DNA of 64,000 nt from Sphingomonas sp. Root710 (GCF_001429065.1 NZ_LMIB01000001.1:1001933-1065932); one strand, 5' to 3'; counted from the stretch's first letter, positions 9,747 to 18,854 are shown. Translations and numbers: made by a program. Notes: generated by a model not told the origin, from the letters alone.

Positions 9747-11084
9747 ATGCTGAAACGGGCCGACATCACGCCGCTGGCGCGCCGCGCGAGCCAAGGCGGG
9801 CTCATCGCGCTTCCGGTCGCCGCGCTGCTGTTCGCAATCTTCGCGCTCGGCAACTGGTACGGCCTCGGCCGCAATCTTCCCGCGGCCGAGGCGAATGTCC
9901 GCGCCGCCTTCGCCGCGGGGGTGCTTCAGGATCAGGACTGGCTGCCCGGCAACACCGGCATCGGCCGGCATCAATATAATGATTGCCTGATCCTCTATAT
10001 GGCGATCGACCAGCAGGCCACTCCCGTCCAGCTGCTCGCGAGCCCGATCAAGCCGATGCAGCGCGGTGATGAATCGATGTGCCACGCGCTGCGTGCCTAT
10101 GCGGGCGGCGACAAGGCGGCGGGGCGGACCGGCGTCTGGTATCATCAATATATCCACGGTCATACGATGCTGGCGCGCTACCTGTTGCCGCATCTGTCGG
10201 TCGATGCGATCCGCAACCTCTATCACGGCATCCAGACATTGCTGGTGCTGGCCGGGCTGATCGTCGCGATGACCACGCTCGCCCGGGGCCGCAGCCAGAC
10301 CGCGGGCCTGTTCTGGCTGATCATCTTTCTCGCCTTCTCCCGCTGGTTCGGACTCGAATCCTACGGCCAGTCGCTGTCGCACGCTCCGTCCGACGCGGTG
10401 ATCATCGCCTATCTGCTCTTCCTGGCGATCGCGGCAGCGCGCGGCGGGCTCGGCCGCTGGTGCTCGATCGGCGCGGCAGCGGTCTTCGGCGCGACGGTGG
10501 CGATCTTCGAATTCCTGACCGGAGGCATCCCACTCGGCCTGGCGATCATCGCCGGGGGCCTGCCCTTCGCGCTGCGCGACCGCGATCCGCGCGAGACGCT
10601 GGCGCGCGTGATCGAGGCGCTCGCGGCCTTCTGCGTCGCGGTCGCGATGTGCTTGGCTCTGAAGATCGGGCTGGCGCTTTGGGTGTTCGGCATCGAATCC
10701 TTCCGTGAAAGCGCCGCGCAGCTCGGCGTGCGGATGGGTATCGGCGCCGGGCCCGCCGACATCGGCCCGCTCCGCATGGCGAAATCCTTGACCAAGGGAC
10801 TCAATTCGCTTGCCGCCGGAATGCATGTCATGGCGGGGGCGATGCTGCTGATCGCGATCTGCGCGGGTATCTGGGGGGCGCGGCAGCTCATCGGGTCGGG
10901 CGACGCGGTCCTGAAATCACGCGCGTTTCATCTGGTCGCGTCGAATGTCGTGATCGTCGGAATGCTGGCGCTGCTCTGGCAACACACGATCATCCACGCC
11001 TGGTTCATGGACCGGGTGTTTGTCTGGACGATCGCCACCGGCTTCGCGCTGTTCGCGCTGGCGGTGCGGGAACGGACCGCCTGA
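9747..11084 (+). CDS. Polytopic membrane protein of unknown function
   Basis: I chose ATG 9747 because AGGGGGAG lies seven bases before it; ATGs at 9729 and 9741 are alternatives. The 445-residue product has about nine transmembrane helices and a soluble loop at roughly 45-120 after the first helix, with WLPGNTGIGRHQYNDC. The layout (first helix, periplasmic domain, then many helices) recalls lipid-linked sugar transferases, but I see no diagnostic motif. It does not resemble its neighbours clpP or tig. No function is assigned. Confidence 0.7.
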   Translation: MLKRADITPLARRASQGGLIALPVAALLFAIFALGNWYGLGRNLPAAEANVRAAFAAGVLQDQDWLPGNTGIGRHQYNDCLILYMAIDQQATPVQLLASPIKPMQRGDESMCHALRAYAGGDKAAGRTGVWYHQYIHGHTMLARYLLPHLSVDAIRNLYHGIQTLLVLAGLIVAMTTLARGRSQTAGLFWLIIFLAFSRWFGLESYGQSLSHAPSDAVIIAYLLFLAIAAARGGLGRWCSIGAAAVFGATVAIFEFLTGGIPLGLAIIAGGLPFALRDRDPRETLARVIEALAAFCVAVAMCLALKIGLALWVFGIESFRESAAQLGVRMGIGAGPADIGPLRMAKSLTKGLNSLAAGMHVMAGAMLLIAICAGIWGARQLIGSGDAVLKSRAFHLVASNVVIVGMLALLWQHTIIHAWFMDRVFVWTIATGFALFALAVRERTA

Positions 11085-11090
11085 ACCAGA

Positions 11091-11118
11091 AAGGGCCGGA
11101 CATCTCTGCCCGGCCCTT
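11091..11118. terminator. Bidirectional intrinsic terminator between convergent genes
   Basis: AAGGGCCGG (11091-11099) pairs with CCGGCCCTT (11110-11118) over a 10-base loop. T-rich flanks on both sides are short (TTCC, and TTTCT on the minus strand). It separates the membrane-protein gene from tig. Confidence 0.75.
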
Positions 11119-11144
11119 CCCAATCTCGTCCGAAGATCGTCCGA

Positions 11145-12740
11145 TTATTCGGCGGTCTTCTTCTTCGCCGGAGCCTTCTTGGCAGGAGCCGGAGCGGCCT
11201 CATCTGCGGCAGCTGCGGCAGCCTTCTTCGGAGCAGCCTTTTTCGGCGCGGGCTTAGCGGCGGCCGGCTCTTCAGCGGCGGGAGCCTCCTCGGCGGGCTT
11301 GGCAGCGGCCTTCTTCGCCGCCGGCTTCTTGGCCGGCTTGGCGTCATGATCATGGTCGTGATCATCATGGCCGCAATCCGGGCCATGGACATGGCCCTTG
11401 CCGATCGTGTCGTCGTCCGCCTCGATCGCGGCTTCGAGCTCTTCACGCGTTACCGTGCGGTCGGTGATCTCGGCCTTCTCGAACAGGAAGTCGACGACCT
11501 TGTCCTCATACAGCGGCGCGCGGAGCTGGGCTGCAGCCATCGGGTCCTGCTGGACATATTGGATGAACCGGTCGCGGTCCTTGGGACCGTACTGCTGCGC
11601 GGCCTGGAGGATCAGCCGCTGCATTTCCTGCTGATTGACCTCGACGCCATTTTGCTGACCGATCTCGGACAGGAGCAGACCCAGGCGGACGCGGCGCTCT
11701 GCGATCGCCTGATAGTCGGCACGGTCCTTCTCCATCTCGGCGCGGGCGGCCTCGGGGTCCTCCTCATGGCTCGCCTCATGCTCGAGCTGCGCCCAGATCT
11801 GCTGGAACTCGGCATCGACCATCGACGGCGGCACCGGGAAGCTGTGGTTCGCGGCCAGCTGGTCGAGCAGCTTGCGCTTCATATGGGTGCGGGTCAGGCC
11901 GTTGAGCTCCTGCTCGATCTGCCCCTTGAGCAGTTCGCGCAGCTGGTCGAGGCCCTGGAGGCCCAGCGACTTGGCGAAATCCTCATCGACCTTGGCTTCG
12001 CGCGGCACGCGAACGTCGGTGACCGTCACCTCGAACACCGCCTTCTTGCCGGCAAGCGACTTCTCGCCATAATCCTTGGGGAAGGTGACGTTGAGCGTGC
12101 GCGCCTCGCCCTTCTTGACGCCCTCGAGCTGCTCCTCGAAGCCGGGGATCAGGCGGCCCGAGCCGAGCTCGACCGACATGCCCTCGCCGGTGCCGCCATC
12201 GAAAGCAACGCCGTCGACGCTGCCGGCATAGTCCATGACGACCAGATCGCCTTCGACCGCAGGATGGCCTTCCATCGCATCGTCATACTGCTTCTGCTGG
12301 CCGGCGATGCGCTTCAGCTGCTCGTCGATCACCTCTTCGGCGGCGGCGACGGTCAGGCGCTCCAGCTTCAGGCCGTCGATCGATGGAGCGGGCACGTCGG
12401 GGAGCACTTCGAGCTCGACCTTCAACGCGACATCCTTGCCCGGCTCATAGCCTTCGTCCAGCTCGACCGAAGGCTGCATCGCCGGGCGCAGCTTCTGCTC
12501 GGCGAGGAGCTGCTGGATGCCGTCCTGCACGGTCTTGTTCAGCACGTCCTGCTCGATCGACGGGCCATGCATCTTCTTGACGAGATTGACGGGCACCTTG
12601 CCGGGGCGGAAGCCGGGCATGCGGATCTGCGGAGCGATCGACTTGATCTCGGCCTCGACGCGCTTGGCGACATCATTCGCCGGAATCGTCACCGCATAGG
12701 CGCGCTTCAGGCCCTCATTGAGCGTTTCGACAGTCTGCAT
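11145..12740 (-). CDS. tig: Trigger factor with long His-rich and Ala/Lys/Pro-rich tail
   Basis: The N-terminal ribosome-binding domain carries the signature FRPGKVP (GFRPGKVP near residue 44). A PPIase domain follows at about 150-240 and the helical chaperone domain to about 430. Trigger factor is usually about 430-450 residues; this one has 531. The extra tail holds a histidine cluster (HGPDCGHDDHDHDHD) and then roughly 70 residues of Ala/Lys/Pro/Glu repeats. The His cluster could bind metal; the tail is low-complexity and likely disordered. tRNA-Leu ends 66 nt upstream on the same strand. It works co-translationally at the ribosome exit, and clpXP is nearby. Confidence 0.96.
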   Translation of the reverse strand: MQTVETLNEGLKRAYAVTIPANDVAKRVEAEIKSIAPQIRMPGFRPGKVPVNLVKKMHGPSIEQDVLNKTVQDGIQQLLAEQKLRPAMQPSVELDEGYEPGKDVALKVELEVLPDVPAPSIDGLKLERLTVAAAEEVIDEQLKRIAGQQKQYDDAMEGHPAVEGDLVVMDYAGSVDGVAFDGGTGEGMSVELGSGRLIPGFEEQLEGVKKGEARTLNVTFPKDYGEKSLAGKKAVFEVTVTDVRVPREAKVDEDFAKSLGLQGLDQLRELLKGQIEQELNGLTRTHMKRKLLDQLAANHSFPVPPSMVDAEFQQIWAQLEHEASHEEDPEAARAEMEKDRADYQAIAERRVRLGLLLSEIGQQNGVEVNQQEMQRLILQAAQQYGPKDRDRFIQYVQQDPMAAAQLRAPLYEDKVVDFLFEKAEITDRTVTREELEAAIEADDDTIGKGHVHGPDCGHDDHDHDHDAKPAKKPAAKKAAAKPAEEAPAAEEPAAAKPAPKKAAPKKAAAAAADEAAPAPAKKAPAKKKTAE

Positions 12741-12783
12741 GGGTCGTCCGAACCTCTATCTCGAGAAATTGCTTTCGGGTCCT

Positions 12784-12806
12784 GCTTCGCTTGCTGAGAG
12801 CGAAGC
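12784..12806 (-). other. Hairpin between tRNA-Leu CCA end and tig
   Basis: GCTTCGC and GCGAAGC form a perfect 7-bp stem with a nine-base loop, directly after the encoded CCA of tRNA-Leu. No T-run follows, so it is unlikely to be a strong terminator; it may be a processing or stability element in a tRNA-tig transcript. Confidence 0.6.
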
Positions 12807-12891
12807 TGGTGCGGGCGAAGGGACTCGAACCCCCACATCTTGCGATACCAGAACCTAAATCTGGCGCGTCTACCAGTTCCGCCACGCCCGC
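12807..12891 (-). tRNA. tRNA-Leu (anticodon UAG), CCA encoded
   Basis: The minus strand folds into a class II tRNA: acceptor GCGGGCG pairs with CGCCCGC, the anticodon stem CCAGA/TCTGG encloses TTTAGGT (anticodon TAG, decoding CUA), a variable arm follows, and the T loop reads GGTTCGAGTCC. The discriminator A and CCA are encoded. Confidence 0.95.
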
Positions 12892-12957
12892 AAACAGGAC
12901 CGCCGGTCGGCGGGCTCTATAACAGTATCGGGTGTGAGTACAACCCGGCGCAAAATC

Positions 12958-13055
12958 TTGCCTCAAACGCCGGCGCGAGCATGCGCTCGCTTGGCTTTCC
13001 TCGCATAAGCTCGGGCGGCCGTTCGGCCTTGCGGGCTCTCGCGAGGCCCGGCTAT
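12958..13055 (+). repeat. Dispersed repeat, half copy of the palindromic element at 23527-23750
   Basis: From about 12960 to 13035 the sequence matches the left arm of the 23.5 kb element closely, including a long identical core around CTCGCATAAGCTCGGGCGGC and the GTTCGGCCTTGCGGG that follows. Only one arm is present here. It lies between tRNA-Leu and the 3' end of the 1045-residue gene. Confidence 0.8.
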
Positions 13056-13061
13056 GTTTTT

Positions 13062-16000
13062 TCAGCTCTGAACCGCTTTGGCAGGGTTGTTCGTCGCCTG
13101 GAGACAGGTGAACCAGCCCGACCCCGCCTGTTCGCCCTTCGCCAGCTCTTCCGCCTTCTTCGTGTCGCGCCAGCCATTGGCGGTCGATTGCGCGGCGATC
13201 AGATCGTCGCCGGTCTGACCAAGCAGGTAGCGGAGCAGCGAGGGACCGGCAATCAGCTGATCCATCGCCTGCCCGTCGCGGCTCACGGTTCCGCGATCGT
13301 CGCGATAGACGTCCCACTTTGCTGTCTTGCCCCATAGCGGTTCGAGCTCTGCGTAGCGGCGCGGCAGCCGCGCCACCTCGCCACCCGCTTTGGCGATATG
13401 ATCGGCGGTCCAGATTCCCACCAGATAGTTGGAGCCGTCGATCGGCGGCAGGTTCGGCGCTTCGTTGATCCGCCCGACGATCCGCTTGCGGTGCATCGCG
13501 ATCAGCCAGTCGAGCACCGCCCGGGCCTTGGGCGATGCGCTGCGCAACGCCGTGTTGAAGCCCAGTTTCTCCCCCGCCGCAAGCGCGCTCAGCCAGTAGC
13601 CGATGCTGAATTCATGCTGGTAGATGCGCCCGTCATCCTTCGCCACCGGGCCGAAATATTGGGCGGCGGCATAGGCCGCGAGGTGCATCTCCACCTTGCC
13701 GTTGGGCATCAGATTGATCGGCGGATTCAGGAAGCCGGGCGTCGCTGCATAATGGCGATCGTGGAACAGTTCGAGGTCGAAGACCGCGAAGTCGAGCACC
13801 TCGGCGCGGCTGTAGAGCCGTTGCGATGCCGCGCTCGCCGTCTTCCACGCCAATGCCGCATGAAGGAAAGCCCAGGCGCCCTCGCGCGACGACCAGAGGT
13901 CGAGCCATGGGTCCGACAGGATGTCGTTCGAATAGAGCCGGTTCTGATCCCAGAAGCGATGGCCGAGAAAGGCGAATTCAGGCGTCCGGAACAACATGCT
14001 GCCCCAGCCCGGAAATTGGTGGCCGTGCAGCTTGTCGACCTGGAACGTCCCGAAATAGGGGGTCGATGGCGTGTCCCCGGCGTAGGGTACCGTGACCTTG
14101 AGCGGCGCGGTCTCGCGCAGCCAGTTCGGCACGCGCCCGCCCTGCTGATACCAGGCCTGCGCCTCCGGAACCGCGCTGTCGCCGGGGCCGTAATAATGGT
14201 TGCGGGCAACGATCGGACGGCGGGCATTCCCCTTGAACAGCGGAATATTCCGCCCCTTTTCGAATGCGTGGACCGGATCGGAGACATAGCCGGTCAGATA
14301 GTCCAGCGCGATCGCCCGCCACGGCAGCCCGTCATGCGGCCGGACGCCATCAGGCAGGTTGATGTGCCAGGCGACCGGCTCGGGGATGATCTGCCGGTCG
14401 TCGCGCATCCCGCCCGAACCGGTGACCGGCGATCGCCCCTGGACGTTGAACGGCGTATATTCCAGCCACAGCGCCGCATTGGCAGCCATCGAGTTCGCCG
14501 AATAAAGCATGCGGCCATAGGGGTCGCGCGTACGCCCGGCGCTGCCGGTCATCTTCCGGTAGTCGCTCTGCTTCCATGGGATGACGCGGATGTTTCCGAA
14601 GCCGTTGGCCTGTCCCTCATTGCCCTGCCCGCCGCTGAAGATGCGCAGATCGAAGCCGTTGACCGAATAGTCGAGGTGGCAGCCGAAAGGGATGCTGAGA
14701 TCGAACAGCGGCACGGTGCGGCGGATGCCCGCCTGATCATGGCTGCCCGGATCGCCGCTGCGCCAGATGACGCCCGAACGGACGGTGCCATGCGGATACC
14801 AGCGATCGGTGGAGCTGATCATCGCGCAGCCGCGCGGATCATGCGGCCCAGAGAAGAGATAGGGTTTGTCGTTACCGTTCAACGGGCCGCCATCGGGGGT
14901 CTCGATCACCGCGATCGGCAGGTCGTCGGTATCGTAGATCCGCCATTTATGCGGAACCATATAACTATGCTTGCCGCTCGGATCGCCGAACGGGTTGGCG
15001 GGCATCGTCGCGGCGTCCCAGTCATAGCCGAACTGGAACTGGACATAGTCGCCGCAGCGTATCGCCTCGCACCGATAGTCGATGCCACCGATGTTCGGCA
15101 CCGGGCCCTGCGGCAGGCACTCGATCCAGGCGGACTGCGCCGCGCCGAGCCAATCATCCTCGAAGCGGCAATTCTGCGCGGCGATACGGGTCATCACCAA
15201 TTCATGTGGATGGGCGACGGGCTTGCCGCTCGACCAGTCTTCGAGGATCGCCTTATAGGCCTGGCCGGGCCGGACATCGATCGGGCCGATCGTCACGTCG
15301 AGCGTCGCGACCGATCCGTCCGCGCCGCGCCAGGCCAGGGTGCGCGCCGGCTGGGGCGCGGTCACCGCACGGGCATCGACCACCAGATCGGGCAGGATCG
15401 CGCCGTCCACCGGCCCGCTCACGACCAGCGGATAGCTGTAATTCGTCACCGGCCGATCGAAGCCGACCCTGATCTCGCGAACCAGCAGCCCATCGATCGC
15501 CTGCCTCATATTGCCCAGCGACGCATTGACCGAGAAATCCATCCCGGCGGCAACGCGTGGCTTGATCTTCGTCCGGAACGGTCCGCCCGCAGGCTTGCCG
15601 TCGATGAAGAAGCTGATCGTGCCGCCTGCACCGGAGCCGTCGCGCCATTCGACTTCGAGCAGCTGCTCGACGCCCGGCCTGCGCATCGCCGTGCTGAAGA
15701 ATCCGCCCTCGGTCTGGTCGCCGCGTCCAATCGTACATTCGAGCTGGTCACTGCCATAGCGGGTCGACAGCATGATGCTGCCGGTTCCCCATCCGGTCAT
15801 CGCAAAGAGAAGCGCGCCATCGACCTTCGCGGGGACAATGCCGCGAAAGGAACAGCGCAGCCGGTGCGGCGTCTGCGTTCGCGCCGGATCGGAGGACGTA
15901 CCGAAATCCACCCCGAGCGGTTTCGACTGGAGATAGGCGCTGCGGTCGAGACGCATCATGCCGCTTTGCGCAACGCCGGGGCCAATGACGGCCAGCGGAA

Positions 16001-16199
16001 CCCGCGCCGGAAGGGCATCGCCGCTGCTCATCACGAAGGCCGAGCCAGCGGCGAAAGACCAGCCAGCTCCAACCGGCTGATGCCCGGGTGTGGCGACCCG
16101 CCGCGCCACAACCAGACCAGGCGGAACCGACAGGACATGATCGCCCCGCCCCGGCGGGATGTTCAGCGGAATGACGGTGCCCGGATCGCCATAGATCAT
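13062..16199 (-). CDS. Large orphan protein, function unrecognised
   Basis: The 1045-residue open frame has normal high-GC codon use. I do not recognise its family. No convincing signal peptide or membrane helix is visible from this start (ATG 16199, weak ribosome-binding site), so an upstream non-ATG start cannot be excluded. Residues about 100-270 look beta-rich, like a concanavalin/LamG-type sandwich (e.g. GTISFFIDGKPAGGPF). The middle is rich in Trp, Tyr, Asp and Gly, as in carbohydrate-active enzymes. The C-terminal third (about 700-1000) is helical with many aromatic residues and could be an alpha-barrel. A polysaccharide-binding or -degrading role is only a guess. It stands alone between a repeat and the ferredoxin gene. 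Confidence 0.75.
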   Translation of the reverse strand: MIYGDPGTVIPLNIPPGRGDHVLSVPPGLVVARRVATPGHQPVGAGWSFAAGSAFVMSSGDALPARVPLAVIGPGVAQSGMMRLDRSAYLQSKPLGVDFGTSSDPARTQTPHRLRCSFRGIVPAKVDGALLFAMTGWGTGSIMLSTRYGSDQLECTIGRGDQTEGGFFSTAMRRPGVEQLLEVEWRDGSGAGGTISFFIDGKPAGGPFRTKIKPRVAAGMDFSVNASLGNMRQAIDGLLVREIRVGFDRPVTNYSYPLVVSGPVDGAILPDLVVDARAVTAPQPARTLAWRGADGSVATLDVTIGPIDVRPGQAYKAILEDWSSGKPVAHPHELVMTRIAAQNCRFEDDWLGAAQSAWIECLPQGPVPNIGGIDYRCEAIRCGDYVQFQFGYDWDAATMPANPFGDPSGKHSYMVPHKWRIYDTDDLPIAVIETPDGGPLNGNDKPYLFSGPHDPRGCAMISSTDRWYPHGTVRSGVIWRSGDPGSHDQAGIRRTVPLFDLSIPFGCHLDYSVNGFDLRIFSGGQGNEGQANGFGNIRVIPWKQSDYRKMTGSAGRTRDPYGRMLYSANSMAANAALWLEYTPFNVQGRSPVTGSGGMRDDRQIIPEPVAWHINLPDGVRPHDGLPWRAIALDYLTGYVSDPVHAFEKGRNIPLFKGNARRPIVARNHYYGPGDSAVPEAQAWYQQGGRVPNWLRETAPLKVTVPYAGDTPSTPYFGTFQVDKLHGHQFPGWGSMLFRTPEFAFLGHRFWDQNRLYSNDILSDPWLDLWSSREGAWAFLHAALAWKTASAASQRLYSRAEVLDFAVFDLELFHDRHYAATPGFLNPPINLMPNGKVEMHLAAYAAAQYFGPVAKDDGRIYQHEFSIGYWLSALAAGEKLGFNTALRSASPKARAVLDWLIAMHRKRIVGRINEAPNLPPIDGSNYLVGIWTADHIAKAGGEVARLPRRYAELEPLWGKTAKWDVYRDDRGTVSRDGQAMDQLIAGPSLLRYLLGQTGDDLIAAQSTANGWRDTKKAEELAKGEQAGSGWFTCLQATNNPAKAVQS

Positions 16200-16223
16200 G
16201 ATCGCAGGGTAGCCGCGACCCGC

Positions 16224-16338
16224 CCGGTCATTCCAGCAAAACCGAAGGGCACCGGGTCAAGACTCCCGCCGCGGCACTCTACGACCCACTGTCGCACTTG
16301 GTTTGCGAATCCACGCCGCGCCTCCGCGGGGATGACGA
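16224..16338. repeat. Degenerate REP-like intergenic repeat
   Basis: The right end (CGCCTCCGCGGGGATGACGA) matches one arm of the GTCATCCCCGCGGAGGCG element at 53.7 kb, while the left end (CGGTCATTCCAGC) is diverged. It looks like a decayed copy. Nothing else is seen between the genes here. Confidence 0.5.
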
Positions 16339-16354
16339 TAGCGAAGGAGCCGAA

Positions 16355-16690
16355 CTACCGCCCCTGCATGTTCCGCGCCGCGCCCGGCATCCGCACCGTC
16401 AGACTGTCGAGCCCTTCCTCCAGGTGGATCTGGCAGGCCAATCGCGAGGTGCGAGAGACATGGCTGGCGAGATCGAGCAGATCCTCCTCCATTTCCGACG
16501 CGCGCGGCAGCTTGGCGAAGTCCGCCGCGTCGACGATGACATGACAGGTCGAACATGCCATCTGGCCCTCGCACGTCCCTTCGAGCGGCTGGCCGTCGGC
16601 CTGCGCCACCTCCAGCAATCTCTGTCCCGGCGCGGCGTCCACTTCACTGCGGTCCTCGCCATTGGCCGAGACGAATATCACCCGCGTCAT
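16355..16690 (-). CDS. fdx: 2Fe-2S ferredoxin, adrenodoxin/Isc type
   Basis: The 111-residue protein has Cys40, Cys46, Cys49 and Cys86 in the pattern CEGQMACSTC...CQIH, typical of the vertebrate-type ferredoxins of the ISC system. These donate electrons for Fe-S cluster or P450 reactions in the cytoplasm. The start overlaps the stop of the upstream cysteine desulfurase by four bases (ATGA), so it is co-translated with two desulfurases. That context supports a role in cluster assembly. Confidence 0.92.
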   Translation of the reverse strand: MTRVIFVSANGEDRSEVDAAPGQRLLEVAQADGQPLEGTCEGQMACSTCHVIVDAADFAKLPRASEMEEDLLDLASHVSRTSRLACQIHLEEGLDSLTVRMPGAARNMQGR

Positions 16691-17781
16691 ACCGCCCACA
16701 TCAACTGCCGCTCCGCCGCTTCGAGGATCATCCCCGCCGCCTTCTCGATATCCTCTTCGCTCGTATAGCGGCCAAAGCCAAGCCGGATGCTCGATCGCGC
16801 CTCGGCGTCGCTGAGGCCGATCGCCTTGAGAACATGGCTGGGCCGCCCCGATCCGCTCGCACAGGCCGAACCCGCGGAAAAGGCCAGGCCCCGCAGGTCG
16901 GAAATCAGCCGCGCCGCGTCCACCCCGTCGCAATGGAGATTGAGATTGCCATGATAGCGGTGCGCGAAGGAGCCGTTGATCGTCCATTCGGGGCCGAGCC
17001 GCTGGGTTGCAATCTGCCATAGCCGGTCGAGATGCGCGGCATCTTCCTCGGCGCGCTCGTGCATCAGCTCGGCGGCCGCGCCGAAACCGGCGCACAGCAT
17101 TGGCGCGAGGGTGCCCGAGCGGCCCGCCGCTTCCTGCCCGCCGCCATGGAGCAGCGGTTCGATCGTCACGCCGTCGCGCACCCACAGCGCACCGATCCCC
17201 TTGGGGCCATGGATCTTGTGCGCGGCGATGGCGACCAGATCCACATTGTCCGGGATCGGCAGGCGGCCATAGCCCTGCACCGCATCGCACAGGAACAGTG
17301 CTCCTGCCGCGTGCGCCAGATCGGCGAGTTCCTTGACCGGCTGGATCACGCCGATCTCGTTGTTGACCAGCATCGCCGCCACAAGCCCCACGCCCGGCGT
17401 GATCGCGGCGCGCGCGGCATCGAGATCGACCAGCCCGTCGCTTCCCACCGGCAATATCCGTACGTCGCGGCCCGTCCGTCCGGCGGCGCGCGCACTGTCG
17501 AGGACCGCCGCATGCTCGGTCGCGATCGTCACGATCCCGCCCTTACTGCCCTTGATCGCCCAGTTGAGCGCCTCGGTAGCGCTGCCGGTGAAGGCCAGGC
17601 TACCGCCCTTGGGGCACAGCGCGGCGACCTGCTCGCGCGCCACCTCCACCGCCGCCGCCGCCTCGCGGCCCATGCGGTGCGGCGAGTGCGGGTTGCCGAA
17701 ACGCTCGTCGAGATAGGGCAGCATCGCGGCGCGAACCTCCGGCGCGACCGGCGTCGTCGCCTGATAGTCGAGATAGATCAT
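16687..17781 (-). CDS. Cysteine desulfurase (NifS/IscS-like), second of tandem pair
   Basis: I start at ATG 17781, which has GGGAGAAGG upstream and overlaps the previous stop (ATGA); a longer frame to 17820 is unlikely. The 364-residue fold-type I PLP enzyme has Lys189 (AAHKIHGPKG) for the cofactor and Cys307 in the mobile loop (SAGSACASG). The arginine loop reads RSGTLAP, where most homologues have RSGTEN or RGGTEN, a possible divergence. It should release sulfur from L-cysteine as an enzyme persulfide. The next gene encodes ferredoxin. Confidence 0.92.
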   Translation of the reverse strand: MIYLDYQATTPVAPEVRAAMLPYLDERFGNPHSPHRMGREAAAAVEVAREQVAALCPKGGSLAFTGSATEALNWAIKGSKGGIVTIATEHAAVLDSARAAGRTGRDVRILPVGSDGLVDLDAARAAITPGVGLVAAMLVNNEIGVIQPVKELADLAHAAGALFLCDAVQGYGRLPIPDNVDLVAIAAHKIHGPKGIGALWVRDGVTIEPLLHGGGQEAAGRSGTLAPMLCAGFGAAAELMHERAEEDAAHLDRLWQIATQRLGPEWTINGSFAHRYHGNLNLHCDGVDAARLISDLRGLAFSAGSACASGSGRPSHVLKAIGLSDAEARSSIRLGFGRYTSEEDIEKAAGMILEAAERQLMWAV

Positions 17782-18854
17782 GCTGCCTTCTCCCGCGCTG
17801 TGGCGGCTATCGACCGCCATGTTGACACCACCCGATCGATATCGGTCTCCTGCGTATCTGGTCCGAAGCTGATCCGGATCACCTCGCGCGCCGCGTCCTC
17901 GCTCCAGCCCATCGCCGCCAGCACATGGCTCGGCTTCAGGCTCCCCGATGAACAGGCGCTGCCCGCCGACACCGCGATACCCGCCATGTCGAAGCGGATC
18001 AGCTGGGTCGTCGCAGCGACGCGGGGCATATGATAGCTAGCGATGGTCGGCAGCCGCTCGGCGCCATCGGCGACGATCGCACCGCCGCTTTCGCGGACCG
18101 CGGCGTCGAGCCGGGCGCGCAGGATGCGGACGCGGGCCAGCCATTCGGTCCCGGCTTCCAGCGCGGCGGCAAAGCCCAGCACCGCCGGCAGATTCTCGGT
18201 GCCGCCGCGATAGCCCTGCTCCTGCCCGCCGCTCGGCACGAGCGTCGCGAGATCGCGCACCAGCAGCGCGCCGATCCCGGGCGGCCCGCCCAGCTTGTGC
18301 GCGGAAATCGAGATGAAGTCGGCGTCAGGCAGCGGCAATTTCCCTGCCGACTGCGCGCAATCGGCGAGCAGCAAGCCGCCCGCGCCGCGGATCGCAGCTA
18401 GATGTTCACCGAGCGGCTGGATCACGCCGGTCTCGTTGTTCACGGCCTGGATCGCGACGAGCGGGACGGGCCCTTCGATCACCATGGGTAAACGGACGAT
18501 GCCGTCCGCCGAAACGTGTAAAATCGAACCATCGGGCGCAGCCCGGCGGACCGCATCATGCTCGACAGCCGCAATCAGGCGGACAGCGGCCTTGGCACGA
18601 CCGAGAGCGATGCCGATCGCCTCGGTCGCGCCGCTGGTGAAGATGACCGTCCCGTCATAGCCCAGCGCCTTGGCGATCCGGCCCCGCGCCTCTTCCAGCG
18701 CGGCGCGCGCGGCACGCCCTTCGGCATGCGGCGACGATGGATTCGCCCAGCGCTCCAGCGCATCCATCATCGCCGCCCGCGCCGCCGGCAACACCGGCGT
18801 CGTCGCGGCATGATCGAGGTAGAGACGGTCTGTCACCAAGGCTTCATGATCCAT
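17778..18854 (-). CDS. Cysteine desulfurase (NifS/IscS-like), first of tandem pair
   Basis: This 358-residue paralogue has PLP Lys187 (SAHKLGGPPG) and active-site Cys301 in the canonical SAGSACSSG loop, and it keeps RGGTEN. The start at 18854 has only a weak GGA; GTG at 18836 is an alternative that removes six residues. The stop overlaps the next gene by four bases. Two active-looking desulfurases in one operon suggest split sulfur delivery, e.g. Fe-S assembly versus tRNA thiolation, which is inference. Confidence 0.92.
   Translation of the reverse strand: MDHEALVTDRLYLDHAATTPVLPAARAAMMDALERWANPSSPHAEGRAARAALEEARGRIAKALGYDGTVIFTSGATEAIGIALGRAKAAVRLIAAVEHDAVRRAAPDGSILHVSADGIVRLPMVIEGPVPLVAIQAVNNETGVIQPLGEHLAAIRGAGGLLLADCAQSAGKLPLPDADFISISAHKLGGPPGIGALLVRDLATLVPSGGQEQGYRGGTENLPAVLGFAAALEAGTEWLARVRILRARLDAAVRESGGAIVADGAERLPTIASYHMPRVAATTQLIRFDMAGIAVSAGSACSSGSLKPSHVLAAMGWSEDAAREVIRISFGPDTQETDIDRVVSTWRSIAATAREKAA

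Noticed and set aside
8091-10826. Minus frame of 911 codons crossing clpP and the membrane genes
   Set aside because: Overlaps the verified clpP and PTPS-related genes in another frame.
13398-16544. Long plus-strand open frame (1048 codons) opposite the 1045-residue gene
   Set aside because: In high-GC DNA antisense frames stay open. Its composition (Arg/Asp/Val-rich, no motifs) is that of a shadow, and the minus frame has normal codon use.
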